Made by a program: the position numbers and the translations under genes. The notes under the pieces were generated by a model, which had not been told where the DNA came from, ran no database searches, and worked only from the letters and a program-made list of their open reading frames with translations. Below are positions 41,198-49,409 of a stretch of DNA of 64,000 nucleotides, one piece after another. The stretch lies in NCBI GenBank assembly GCA_947631445.1, contig CANRLN010000001.1, positions 1 to 64,000 of the forward strand, read 5' to 3'. This stretch comes from an uncultured Clostridia bacterium (GTDB lineage Bacteria; Bacillota; Clostridia; Oscillospirales; Ruminococcaceae). Position 1 is the stretch's first letter. Each line of letters begins with the position of its first letter.

Positions 41198-44191
41198 TTA
41201 TTTATTGTTTTGAATATTTTCAAGTTTTCTTTCAATTTCTTTGTTAATCTCTTTGTTGTACCAATAAAGTGTATCACGGGGATTTTTAGCATTGTTTACC
41301 GTTTCTCTAAAAGCGTTCATAATATCACGAGTTACAGCATAAGAAGCGGGAATAATAGGTATTTCAACCTGCTGTTTCAGTTGCCCAACCAACTTTTCGG
41401 TTTCGCTGGTTGTCCAAGACAAATGCTTTAATGCCTCTATATTTGCCGTGTCAAATCTTCCCATTGTGCCTAAAACCGATTCTATTTGGTTTGCATATTC
41501 AATCTGAACAGGAGTGCTTGTAAACCAGTTTATAAAATCCCAAGCCTGCTCAACATCAGCCGCTTTTTTGTAGATAACCGCTCCTGACCCCTGCGAATTG
41601 GAGGCATGAGAAATGCTACCGTCCGCCTGCACCGTTCCAGGCATCTGCATAAAATCCCAACAATCTTTAATTTCGGGGGCTGCAACCGCAAGTTGATTAT
41701 AGAAAGTATAGTTTTGAATTACAATCGGCATATCACCCTGCCTAAATCTTGTAAAAGCGTCATATTTTTGTTCAAAGCTATATTTTGTATAAAATTCCGT
41801 CCACATTTTAAAGGCATCAACAGCCGTTTGACTGTCAAAGGTAGTTTTTGTCTGCTCATCATTATAATAGTTAATACCGCTTTGCAAAAGCAATGTTGCA
41901 AAGGTGTTACCCGCCTCTGTTGTGGTGGAAATAACAGTTGTGCCGCCGTTTATTGTGGCTATGGGAAGAATAAGACCGACCTCCATATATTTTCTCTGGA
42001 GGGTAGGCAAAACATCTATAAGACCCTGCCATGTTTGCAGGTCTTTTTGTGGGTCTATTCCAAGTTCCTTTAAAACATCGGTTCGATAAAAAAGCATTGG
42101 GAAGGTTTGGGAAACAGGAAGTCCGTAAGTTCCGCCATTGTACTTATATAAAACGGTTGCGTCCTTTGAAAATCTTGAAAGGGTGTCTTTAAAGCCGTTC
42201 ATATCCTCCAAATTTACAAGCACGTCTCTTGCCGCAAGTTGAATGGGAAAATCCCCACCAAGAAACAACGCAATATCCGGACCTTGACCGGCAAAGGTCG
42301 CTTCAACCATACCGCTCTGAACAAGTTTTATTGCAATTTTGGTTTTTGCCGTGGGGTTATATTCGCTGTCAACAATCTGTTTTACAACATTTGCATTGTC
42401 ACGTCCAAGTGTTATCCAGCAGGTCATTGTTTCGGTGTTTTGGTCAAAATCGGAAAGTGAGTTGTAGTCCTCAAAAAAAGAACCAATAAAGCCTTTAAAA
42501 CCAAAAGAAAGAGATTTTAAAAATTTTTTGTTACAATCTGTAAAATCCAAATCTGACGAACATATTTCAATTCTATCTAATTCAAGTGGCTGTTGCCTGT
42601 AAGTGGCAACCCAAGAGGAAAGCGAGGTTATATTGTCCTTAATCTGGTTCATAAGATTGGGAATACGGTCGGTTTTAGCGGTGCATTTGTCAAGAATAAT
42701 TGCCATTTTATCAAGGGTTACCGCCTCTGAACCGCCACTTTCCGAAAGCTGCTCAATCTGTTTTTGATATTCCCTAAGCTGTTTGGAATAGCTTTTAAAA
42801 TCATCTACAATTGTTGGAACAACCTTATCTATTCTGTAATTGTTGTTTTCGTCTGGTGTAGGACCTGTAACCTGCCTTATCTGTCTGTAATAGCTATTAA
42901 TCTCATAGGTCAGGTTGTCCAGATTGTTCATAATCTCACCAATTTCCCCAGGAATTGCCTCAAGAGTTATGGTATTTTTACCCTTTTTAAGATAAACATA
43001 CACCATTTGATTGTTTTGGTCTTTGGGCGAAGTAACACTCCAGTTTTCGTTATAATAAAATTTAACCTGATTTAATGGTTCACTTTGAACCTCACCATTA
43101 ATTAAAATTCTGCGGTTGGAATACATTCCACGCATTTGGTTTTGCCTTGCACGGATACCAATTTTATAATATCCCTCCTGCTCTATATCAAATTCCCAGC
43201 TTGCCGACTGGGTCGCCTGCGACCAGTTGGAGCCACCGCCTATGGTGTTGTATCTTGTTTTGGTGGGAGACGCTCCATTGGAAGATGAGGTTATATAATT
43301 GTGGGCATCACTTGTTGGAAACAACGAGCGGTCGGATTTATAATCGGCAAGTTCACCCTCAAGAATTATTTTCTGTCCGTTTGTTTTGGCTATATCATCT
43401 TTAGACGGTGCAACATATTTTTCAGGCGGTTTTTGATTATAAAATTTTATATAGTTTATTGCAAACTGTGCCTTGTCGGATTTGATGTTTATTCTATGTT
43501 TTCCCTGCTCAAAATAAAAAATCAATGGTTGGTTGGAAAGTCCATCGGTATCCTTAAGAGTTTTTGCCTGCCACAAAGGTTTTTCAACCTGTGCGGGGCG
43601 TATATCATTTTGTTTTTTATCCTGTGCAATATTTTCTCCGTCTGTGCTTAAATCGTCAGGGCTATTAATCCACACCTTGCTAAGCACAATTCTTGAAGCG
43701 GTATCATAAGGGGCTTTACCGTCAATTTCCAAAGACAGTTCAACATTGTTTGTGTTTACTGCCGGACAATAATACATAAATTCCATATTGTAAATTCCCG
43801 ATTTTGGAATATCAACATCAAAGAAAATTTCACCTGTTTGGCTTTCCCAATAAAAGGCGTTTTTGCCATCTAACCTTTCGGATTTTGAAAATTCTATTTT
43901 GGCATTTTTAGCTGGAAAAATTTTATCATATGTAATTTTTATTTGGTTTTGCGGTTTTTCATATCCACCATACTTTTTAAGATAGTTTGCGTAACTGTTT
44001 TCTCTTTTGGATAAAAATATATCCTGCTCATCGGTTGTTATGTCATCGATTGTAGAAAGAGGGGGATTTTGGTCATCTGTAACCACATTATCCTGTGCAA
44101 ACGACCCAAAGGGTATATTATATATTCCCACCAATGCCGAAATGACAAATGCAAAAAAGCGTTCAACCAATAAATTTTTCAATATTTTCAC
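41198..44191 (-). CDS. Oversized extracellular solute-binding protein with carbohydrate-binding-like domains
   Basis: A 997-residue exported protein, more than twice a normal binding protein. Residues 1-33 are a signal sequence ending in GSFAQD with no lipobox Cys. Residues 55-250 and 275-435 are two beta-rich modules like CBM6/35 domains (IFFDVDIPKSGIYNMEFMYY; SWEFDIEQEGYYKIGIRARQ with KKGKNTITLEAIPGE). Residues 450-540 are helical. Residues 560-960 are a family 1 type binding-protein domain (ATFAGQGPDIALFLGG, GTYGLPVSQTFPMLFYRTDV, DFINWFTSTPVQIEY). First gene of the block; promoter at 44321-44349. It probably captures a large glycan. Confidence 0.86.
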   Translation of the reverse strand: MKILKNLLVERFFAFVISALVGIYNIPFGSFAQDNVVTDDQNPPLSTIDDITTDEQDIFLSKRENSYANYLKKYGGYEKPQNQIKITYDKIFPAKNAKIEFSKSERLDGKNAFYWESQTGEIFFDVDIPKSGIYNMEFMYYCPAVNTNNVELSLEIDGKAPYDTASRIVLSKVWINSPDDLSTDGENIAQDKKQNDIRPAQVEKPLWQAKTLKDTDGLSNQPLIFYFEQGKHRINIKSDKAQFAINYIKFYNQKPPEKYVAPSKDDIAKTNGQKIILEGELADYKSDRSLFPTSDAHNYITSSSNGASPTKTRYNTIGGGSNWSQATQSASWEFDIEQEGYYKIGIRARQNQMRGMYSNRRILINGEVQSEPLNQVKFYYNENWSVTSPKDQNNQMVYVYLKKGKNTITLEAIPGEIGEIMNNLDNLTYEINSYYRQIRQVTGPTPDENNNYRIDKVVPTIVDDFKSYSKQLREYQKQIEQLSESGGSEAVTLDKMAIILDKCTAKTDRIPNLMNQIKDNITSLSSWVATYRQQPLELDRIEICSSDLDFTDCNKKFLKSLSFGFKGFIGSFFEDYNSLSDFDQNTETMTCWITLGRDNANVVKQIVDSEYNPTAKTKIAIKLVQSGMVEATFAGQGPDIALFLGGDFPIQLAARDVLVNLEDMNGFKDTLSRFSKDATVLYKYNGGTYGLPVSQTFPMLFYRTDVLKELGIDPQKDLQTWQGLIDVLPTLQRKYMEVGLILPIATINGGTTVISTTTEAGNTFATLLLQSGINYYNDEQTKTTFDSQTAVDAFKMWTEFYTKYSFEQKYDAFTRFRQGDMPIVIQNYTFYNQLAVAAPEIKDCWDFMQMPGTVQADGSISHASNSQGSGAVIYKKAADVEQAWDFINWFTSTPVQIEYANQIESVLGTMGRFDTANIEALKHLSWTTSETEKLVGQLKQQVEIPIIPASYAVTRDIMNAFRETVNNAKNPRDTLYWYNKEINKEIERKLENIQNNK

Positions 44192-44320
44192 CCTTTCATA
44201 ATCAAGTATTTAATAATTCATATTGTATGTTAATTTATCGCCGTTATCTATATACAATCCAAGTTAAATTGTTCTGTTATTATGCTTTTCAACTCCATTG
44301 ACAATTATACTATAGTTATA

Positions 44321-44349
44321 ATTATATCAATTTATTTGCTATTTGTCAA
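44321..44349 (-). promoter_or_regulatory. Promoter of the eight-gene sugar operon
   Basis: TTGACA (44344-44349), 17 bp, extended -10 TGaTATAAT (TATAAT 44321-44326). An imperfect palindrome AATTATAACTATAGTATAAT overlaps the region just downstream and could be an operator. I see no convincing CcpA cre site. Confidence 0.75.
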
Positions 44350-44400
44350 GTTTTTTATGTATTTCGAAGTAAATAAAAGTATTTTTATATTACTTTATAT

Positions 44401-44504
44401 TTTTGTATTTGTAGTATTTCCCCACTTTAGGCGGGGGAATACTTAAAATTTATTAAAATAATTTCATAAAAATAGTTTTTTAACAATGCAAATTGACCAT
44501 TCCC
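44401..44504 (-). repeat. Interspersed hairpin element, long copy
   Basis: Core AGTATTTCCCCACTTTAGGC..GGGGGAATACT at 44413-44443; end motif on the minus strand GGTCAATTTGCATTGTTA at about 44483-44500. The other terminal repeat is missing. It lies in the 408-bp gap between the divergent sugar operon and the SDR gene, beside the SDR promoter. Confidence 0.7.
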
Positions 44505-44524
44505 ATTTATTTATAAAAAATAGT

Positions 44525-44554
44525 GTTGAATTTTTTACAAAAATATGCTATACT
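44525..44554 (+). promoter_or_regulatory. Promoter of the SDR gene
   Basis: TTGAAT (44525-44530), 18 bp, extended -10 TGcTATACT (TATACT 44549-44554). Confidence 0.6.
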
Positions 44555-44599
44555 ATTATATATTTATATATTAAATAAATTTATCTGGAGGATTAAAAA

Positions 44600-45313
44600 A
44601 TGGAAAAAAAAGCATTTGTAACTGGCGGAACAGGCGGAATCGGAAAAGAGATTGTAAAAACTCTCTCTCAAAATGGCTATGCAGTAACCTTTAGTTATAA
44701 TAAAAATTTGGAGCAGGCAAAGCAGATTGCCTTGCAATTTAATGCTGATTTTGTAAAGCTGGATATAACAGATAGCAACGACATAAACAACCTTAAAGAT
44801 TTGTTTGAAAAGCAAAATTTTTCACTGCTTGTCAATAATGCAGGTGTGGCACACCTTGGACTTTTTCAGCTTATGAGTGATGAGCAGCTTATGTATATAC
44901 TTAATTCAAACCTTATCGGTGCAGTAAAACTTACAAAACTTATATTGCCGTTCATGATAAGAAATCAAAAGGGAAATATTATAAATATCTCTTCCATGTG
45001 GGGCGAGGTTGGAGCGTCCTGTGAGGTGGCTTATTCCTGTGCAAAAGCAGGGCTTATCGGTTTTACAAAGGCTCTTGCAAAGGAGGTTGCCCCCAGCGGA
45101 ATAAGGGTAAATTGTATTAGTGCTGGAGCGGTTGATACAAAAATGAACGACTGCCTTTCCAAAGAGGAAAAGGAGTCGTTCTGTCAGGAAATACCTTTAG
45201 GAAGATTTGCAAGCCCAAAAGAAATTGCAGATGCTGCCCTTTTTCTTGCAAGCGAAAAATCTTCTTATATCACAGGGGAAATTTTAAGGGTAAACGGAGG
45301 ATTTGTTTGCTAA
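44600..45313 (+). CDS. SDR-family oxidoreductase, FabG-like
   Basis: A 237-residue NAD(P)H-dependent reductase. It has the cofactor motif VTGGTGGIG at residues 7-15, NNAGVA near 80, the catalytic Ser in NISSMWG, YSCAK (YxxxK) near 148-152 and the C-terminal ITGEILRVNGGF. This fits 3-oxoacyl-ACP reductase and related sugar or alcohol dehydrogenases. With no other fatty-acid genes around, the substrate stays open. Its stop overlaps, tail to tail, that of a small ORF on the other strand. Confidence 0.86.
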   Translation: MEKKAFVTGGTGGIGKEIVKTLSQNGYAVTFSYNKNLEQAKQIALQFNADFVKLDITDSNDINNLKDLFEKQNFSLLVNNAGVAHLGLFQLMSDEQLMYILNSNLIGAVKLTKLILPFMIRNQKGNIINISSMWGEVGASCEVAYSCAKAGLIGFTKALAKEVAPSGIRVNCISAGAVDTKMNDCLSKEEKESFCQEIPLGRFASPKEIADAALFLASEKSSYITGEILRVNGGFVC

Positions 45314-45495
45314 AGTTGGTTGTCATCCACCCATTCTTTGCCCAATTCTGCATCGGTTTGAAAATTTTTGTTTACAACAAACCCACCTCTTATTGTAACA
45401 TTGTTTGTCAGAACATTGTGTATAAAAAGCGGAGATATTTGCCTCTCATCCCTTATTATACAACCATGATTGTTGGTATTAATGGTATATTTCAT
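45310..45495 (-). CDS. Small hypothetical protein
   Basis: A 61-residue ORF with a good ribosome site (GAGGTG, 6 bp before ATG). It has no signal peptide, membrane helix or domain that I recognise; the sequence includes NNHGCIIRDERQIS and ends in GKEWVDDNQL. It converges on the SDR gene with a 4-bp overlap. It could be a genuine small protein or a remnant of a longer gene. Confidence 0.45.
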   Translation of the reverse strand: MKYTINTNNHGCIIRDERQISPLFIHNVLTNNVTIRGGFVVNKNFQTDAELGKEWVDDNQL

Positions 45496-45760
45496 GCTAT
45501 CACCTCACTGTTATATTCTGCTCAGTTATTGATTTTTGTATACCATAAAAATTAATTTATAAGATGTGTATATTTGTTTAAAAAAGTTTATTGTTGCAGA
45601 CAACGAAACAAGCTTTAATAATTGCTATTGGCTGTACTTTGTTCAATTTTAAAATACTAAAACAATAACTATATTATAAATTTCTTTTATACTAAATAAA
45701 TAGATAATTGTTAATTTGACAAAAAATATGTGAATTTTTCGGAAAAATCTTATAAAATAC
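45496..45760. other. AT-rich gap without recognised content
   Basis: Between the small ORF and the rubrerythrin promoter I find no gene, repeat copy or clear hairpin. Confidence 0.5.
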
Positions 45761-45789
45761 TTGACATTTTAGTTTATTTGTGCTATAAT
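45761..45789 (+). promoter_or_regulatory. Rubrerythrin promoter
   Basis: TTGACA (45761-45766), 17 bp, extended -10 TGcTATAAT (TATAAT 45784-45789). I see no clear PerR box. Confidence 0.82.
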
Positions 45790-45854
45790 ATATATTAATG
45801 AAGTATACTTGACAAGCTTCATAATAATTTTAATATTACAGGAGGATTTATATT

Positions 45855-46403
45855 ATGTCTAAATTTATATGTTCTGTTTGCGGTTATGTTTATGAAGGTG
45901 AAACAGCTCCCGAAAAATGTCCACAGTGTGGCGTTCCTGGCTCCAAATTCAATAAGGTTGAGGACACTCAGATTACCTGGGCTGATGAGCATAAGGTCGG
46001 TGTTGCACAGGGTCTTGACCAGGAGGTTGTACAGGGTCTTCGTGATAACTTCAATGGTGAATGTTCCGAGGTTGGAATGTACCTTGCAATGGCAAGAGTT
46101 GCATTCAGAGAGGGCTATCCTGAAGTAGGTCTTTATTATGAAAAGGCTGCTTATGAAGAAGCTGAACACGCTGCTAAATTTGCTGAACTCCTTGGCGAAG
46201 TAGTTACAGATTCCACCGCTAAAAATCTTGAAATGCGTTTTATGGCTGAAAATGGTGCAACCGAAGGCAAACTTGCTCTTGCAAAGAAAGCAAAAGAGCT
46301 TGGATATGACGCTGTTCACGATACAGTTCATGAAATGGCTAAGGACGAGGCAAGACATGGCTGTGCTTTCCTTGGTCTTTACAACAGATATTTTAAAAAG
46401 TAA
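45855..46403 (+). CDS. Reverse rubrerythrin (rubredoxin domain first)
   Basis: A 182-residue peroxide-reducing protein of strict anaerobes. Residues 1-36 are a rubredoxin-type iron site with C6, C9, C22 and C25. Residues 50-182 are a diiron four-helix bundle with [38 protein letters not shown] and [20 protein letters not shown]. The domain order is the reverse of classical rubrerythrin, as in the clostridial revRbr proteins that act as NADH-dependent peroxidases with partner reductases. AGGAGG precedes the ATG and a terminator follows. Confidence 0.93.
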   Translation: MSKFICSVCGYVYEGETAPEKCPQCGVPGSKFNKVEDTQITWADEHKVGVAQGLDQEVVQGLRDNFNGECSEVGMYLAMARVAFREGYPEVGLYYEKAAYEEAEHAAKFAELLGEVVTDSTAKNLEMRFMAENGATEGKLALAKKAKELGYDAVHDTVHEMAKDEARHGCAFLGLYNRYFKK

Positions 46404-46443
46404 TAATTAAAAGTTATTAAATAACCTAAAGTAAATGTTTTAA

Positions 46444-46485
46444 ATTTGCCTCTGTAATAATATTATTGCAGAGGCAAATTATTTA
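46444..46485 (+). terminator. Rubrerythrin terminator
   Basis: ATTTGCCTCTGTAATAATAT and its complement ending GCAGAGGCAAAT form a long stem; weak T-run. Confidence 0.75.
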
Positions 46486-46486
46486 A

Positions 46487-46655
46487 TGTTTCTTGTGGAA
46501 CAAAAATCTGAATTTTAATAATGTAAAATTTAATTATGATATGGATTAACAAAATTCTCCTTGCAAAAAAGCAAGGAGAATTTTGTTCCATATGGAACAC
46601 ATCCAATTAAGAATTGTACTGTTAACATTCTAATAGCTTTGTTTCATATGGAACA
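46487..46655. promoter_or_regulatory. Three parS-like palindromes
   Basis: TGTTTCTTGTGGAACA (46487-46502), TGTTCCATATGGAACA (46584-46599, perfect) and TGTTTCATATGGAACA (46640-46655). They resemble the ParB site TGTTTCACGTGAAACA, with paired changes keeping the symmetry. The third overlaps the 3' end of the nucleotidyltransferase gene. Confidence 0.7.
46551..46585. terminator. Terminator-like hairpin between converging genes
   Basis: ATTCTCCTTGC pairs with GCAAGGAGAAT around an AAAAAA loop, followed by TTTTG on the plus strand. It can serve the minus-strand nucleotidyltransferase gene. Confidence 0.65.
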
Positions 46656-47288
46656 TTTATTTTTGGATATTAATGCAGACGACCATTCTATTAATGTTTC
46701 TGATACCTTATCAAAATCATCTGTATATTGTAAAGATAATATCTCTCTGTCATCAGGATTTGCCTTTTGGATTAATATTTTTCGTTTACCTATATACTCT
46801 TTATGCTCAAGATAATAATTTGCCTGTGCCACAAAAAATGCTGTTTTAAGCAAAGCTTTTAAAATTTCTCTGCTTTTTTCATGAACTGCATTATGAACCG
46901 ACATATGATAGATATTACAAGCTCCAAGTTTAACCGCATGTACTACATCTTCAAAGGTTATCAAATTTTTTATAAAATCAAGATTGCCATATAAAGCAAT
47001 TGTATCATGGTAAAACTGAAACAAATCAGCTCCGTCCCAATTTTCCAACTCTTTTTTCCCCGAAATAAAACCACAAATTTTTTCACGCATTTCAAAACCG
47101 CTTATTATTTTATCATAAAACTTTATATCCTTATAGTTAAGTGCGTCAAAAATTACAACAACATCAATATCACTGTTTTCGGTTGCTTCCTGCCTTGCAT
47201 AACTTCCCTGAATACCTATAAAAACTATGCGTTCTGGAAATGCTTCTTTTATCCTTTGTACAAATTCATACAACCATTTTTCAATCAT
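46644..47288 (-). CDS. Nucleotidyltransferase-domain protein
   Basis: A 214-residue protein. The N-terminal part has the pol-beta nucleotidyltransferase motif GIQGSYARQEATENSDIDVV near residues 24-43 (GS..DxD). The C-terminal half is helical, like the HEPN-type partner domains of KNTase/MNT proteins. Such proteins modify small molecules, tRNAs or proteins; the substrate is unknown. I chose ATG 47288 (AAGGAG upstream); the longer frame starting at 47342 covers a parS-like site and lacks a ribosome site. Confidence 0.78.
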   Translation of the reverse strand: MIEKWLYEFVQRIKEAFPERIVFIGIQGSYARQEATENSDIDVVVIFDALNYKDIKFYDKIISGFEMREKICGFISGKKELENWDGADLFQFYHDTIALYGNLDFIKNLITFEDVVHAVKLGACNIYHMSVHNAVHEKSREILKALLKTAFFVAQANYYLEHKEYIGKRKILIQKANPDDREILSLQYTDDFDKVSETLIEWSSALISKNKCSI

Positions 47289-47315
47289 TATTTTCTCCTT
47301 TCTGTACTTTAAATT

Positions 47316-47485
47316 TGTTCCACATAGAACATTTTCAAACAAAAGTTATAACATTAATATTTTTGTCAAAATATTATTACAACACTCTTTATTATCATAA
47401 ATTATTTGCTAATCGTAGGTGAAAAAACAACAAAAGTTTCTTTAGTTTATTTTTCTTTTATCTGATTAATGTTCTACATGGAACA
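47316..47485. promoter_or_regulatory. Two parS-like palindromes flanking the parB end
   Basis: TGTTCCACATAGAACA (47316-47331) and TGTTCTACATGGAACA (47470-47485); the second abuts the parB stop codon. Confidence 0.7.
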
Positions 47486-48385
47486 TTATTTTTTTGAAAT
47501 TGAATCCATAAAGCTAACAAGATGGTCAGAATCCTTAAAATTAAGTATTATACAAGCTCCTTTTCCCCTGCGTTTTGCAATAGCTCTACAATTATATTCA
47601 AGATAAAAGGCTTTTTCAACCTCCATTAAATATGGGTCTTTTTTAGGGTGATAGTTTATTCTTGCTTTTACTTCTGCATCATATTCTCTTTCTGCAATAC
47701 TTCTATCCTTGTATTCCTCAAGTTCCCTTACCGTCATATTATCTTCAAGACACTTGTGAAGCAGTTCCTGCCTATCTTCCTCCATTGCAACTCCTGCAAG
47801 CACCTTCGCATGACCTATTGTTATTTTTTTCTCCTCAAGCGATTGTTTAGTTTCTTCATCCAAAACAAGCAATCTTAACATATTTGCAACCTGCGAACGG
47901 CTTACATTCATTCTTTGTGCCACCTGCTCCTGAGTAAGCCCATAAATCTGTATAAGCTCCTTATACCCCTGTGCTATTTCAATAGGAGAAAGCTCCACTC
48001 TTTGAAGATTTTCAATAAGAGCAATCTGTGCGGTCGTTTGGTCGTCAAGTTCACGAATTTGAACAGGTATTTCTTCAAGTCCTGCTTCTCTTGCTGCTCT
48101 CCATCTTCTTTCGCCTGCAACAATTTGATAAGAATTTCCATAAGGTCTTACAAGAATCGGCTGCAACAACCCATACTGCTTGATTGAAGCGGCAAGTTCA
48201 GAAATAGCAGAATTGTCAAACTGTTTTCTTGGCTGATTTCTATTTGGCTCAATTAAAGAAAGCCTTAACATTTTTACTGTTTGTTCCTCGTGGAACATTT
48301 CATTATCACCTTGACCATAGTATTCATTAAAATTAAAATCCGAAAAAAGAGCATCAATTCCCTTTCCTAATTTTTTCTTTCCCAT
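47486..48385 (-). CDS. parB: Chromosome-partitioning protein ParB
   Basis: CTP-dependent DNA clamp that loads at parS and recruits condensin. The 299-residue product opens with the ParA-stimulating KKLGKGIDALFSDF, has the CTP-binding boxes LVRPYGNSYQIVAGERRWRA near residue 80, the helix-turn-helix LTQEQVAQRMNVSRSQVANM near 150-170, and a C-terminal dimerisation domain. Start ATG follows GAGGAGG. It forms an operon with parA. Many parS-like palindromes surround it, one of them inside its own 5' coding part. Confidence 0.95.
   Translation of the reverse strand: MGKKKLGKGIDALFSDFNFNEYYGQGDNEMFHEEQTVKMLRLSLIEPNRNQPRKQFDNSAISELAASIKQYGLLQPILVRPYGNSYQIVAGERRWRAAREAGLEEIPVQIRELDDQTTAQIALIENLQRVELSPIEIAQGYKELIQIYGLTQEQVAQRMNVSRSQVANMLRLLVLDEETKQSLEEKKITIGHAKVLAGVAMEEDRQELLHKCLEDNMTVRELEEYKDRSIAEREYDAEVKARINYHPKKDPYLMEVEKAFYLEYNCRAIAKRRGKGACIILNFKDSDHLVSFMDSISKK
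48282..48297. promoter_or_regulatory. parS-like site inside parB
   Basis: TGTTCCTCGTGGAACA. A parS site within the parB reading frame is also known in other Firmicutes. Confidence 0.72.
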
Positions 48386-48399
48386 AAAAAATACCTCCT

Positions 48400-49179
48400 C
48401 TATCTTTTATTTCTCTTTTTGTTTCGCTTGATAAGTTCTTCTGCAAGCTCCATATATGCTTTTGAACCTTTTGCTTTTTTATTATAGTATATTACAGGTT
48501 TTCCGGCACTGGGTGCTTCAGAAATTGCAACATTTCTTGGAATAACCGTTTTAAGTACATCTCCCTCAAAATATCTTTTTACTGTGCTTGCAATCTGAGC
48601 AGTTATAGTATATCTTGCAACATACATTGTAAAGAGTATTCCCTCAACCCTAAGATTAGGGTTCCATGTATTCTGTATCCTGTTTATAGTATTTTTAAGC
48701 TCAACCAAACCTTCCAATGACAAGAATTCACATTGAAGTGGAACAAGTACCGAATCAGCAGCAACAAGTGCATTAAGTGTAAGCAGGTCAAGGGTTGGAG
48801 CACAATCAATAAATATATAATCATAATGATCTCTTATGCTCTCAATCTTTTGTTTAAGCTTAAGCGAGCGATTTTGTGTTTCAAACAATTCAATTGATGC
48901 TCCCGAAAGTTTTTGGGTGGTTGGAATAATAGAAACGCCCTGAAATTCTGTGGGAATAATTACATCTACTGCATCACATTCATCAATAAGCAGTTCATAA
49001 ACCGTTTTACGAATATCCTTTTTGTTTATTCCAAGGCTTGTGGTAGTATTGCCTTGTGGGTCAAAGTCAATAATCAAAACCTTTTTTCCCATAATTCCAT
49101 ATGCTGCACCAAGATTTACAACGGTGGTTGATTTTCCAACTCCGCCTTTCTGATTGGTAACCGCAATAACATTGCTCAT
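48400..49179 (-). CDS. parA: Chromosome-partitioning ATPase ParA/Soj
   Basis: DNA-binding ATPase that moves origins and regulates DnaA. The 259-residue product has the deviant Walker A KGGVGKST at residues 11-18, FDPQGNTTTSLG near 40 and FIDCAPTLDLLTLNAL near 115. I chose ATG 49179 (AAGGAGAG upstream), giving the normal MSNVIAVTNQKGGVG start, instead of 49203. It lies 14 bp before parB. The promoter has an extended -10 at 49220-49225. Confidence 0.95.
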   Translation of the reverse strand: MSNVIAVTNQKGGVGKSTTVVNLGAAYGIMGKKVLIIDFDPQGNTTTSLGINKKDIRKTVYELLIDECDAVDVIIPTEFQGVSIIPTTQKLSGASIELFETQNRSLKLKQKIESIRDHYDYIFIDCAPTLDLLTLNALVAADSVLVPLQCEFLSLEGLVELKNTINRIQNTWNPNLRVEGILFTMYVARYTITAQIASTVKRYFEGDVLKTVIPRNVAISEAPSAGKPVIYYNKKAKGSKAYMELAEELIKRNKKRNKR

Positions 49180-49219
49180 AAAAAATCTCTCCTTTATAAT
49201 CAAAATATCTTTTAATTAT

Positions 49220-49248
49220 ATTATAGCATATTTTTTTGTATTTGAAAA
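49220..49248 (-). promoter_or_regulatory. parAB promoter
   Basis: TTTTCA (49243-49248), 17 bp, extended -10 TGcTATAAT (TATAAT 49220-49225) on the minus strand. Confidence 0.6.
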
Positions 49249-49298
49249 GAGGTTTTGCAAAATTTATAGAAATTTTATAATTTATTTTAATTTAATTA

Positions 49299-49363
49299 GG
49301 TTCTATGTGGAACAATATATTAATTGTTATCAACTATTTATCAAAAATGTTCCTTGTGGAACA
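49299..49363. promoter_or_regulatory. Two parS-like palindromes upstream of parA
   Basis: GGTTCTATGTGGAACA (49299-49314, one end base off) and TGTTCCTTGTGGAACA (49348-49363). Confidence 0.7.
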
Positions 49364-49365
49364 AA

Positions 49366-49399
49366 AAAGCAGAGAAAGCTAAAAAACTTTCTCTGCTAT
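49366..49399 (-). terminator. glyQS terminator
   Basis: AGCAGAGAAAG pairs with CTTTCTCTGCT; on the minus strand the stem is followed by a run of six Ts. Confidence 0.82.
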
Positions 49400-49409
49400 A
49401 TTCTAAAAA

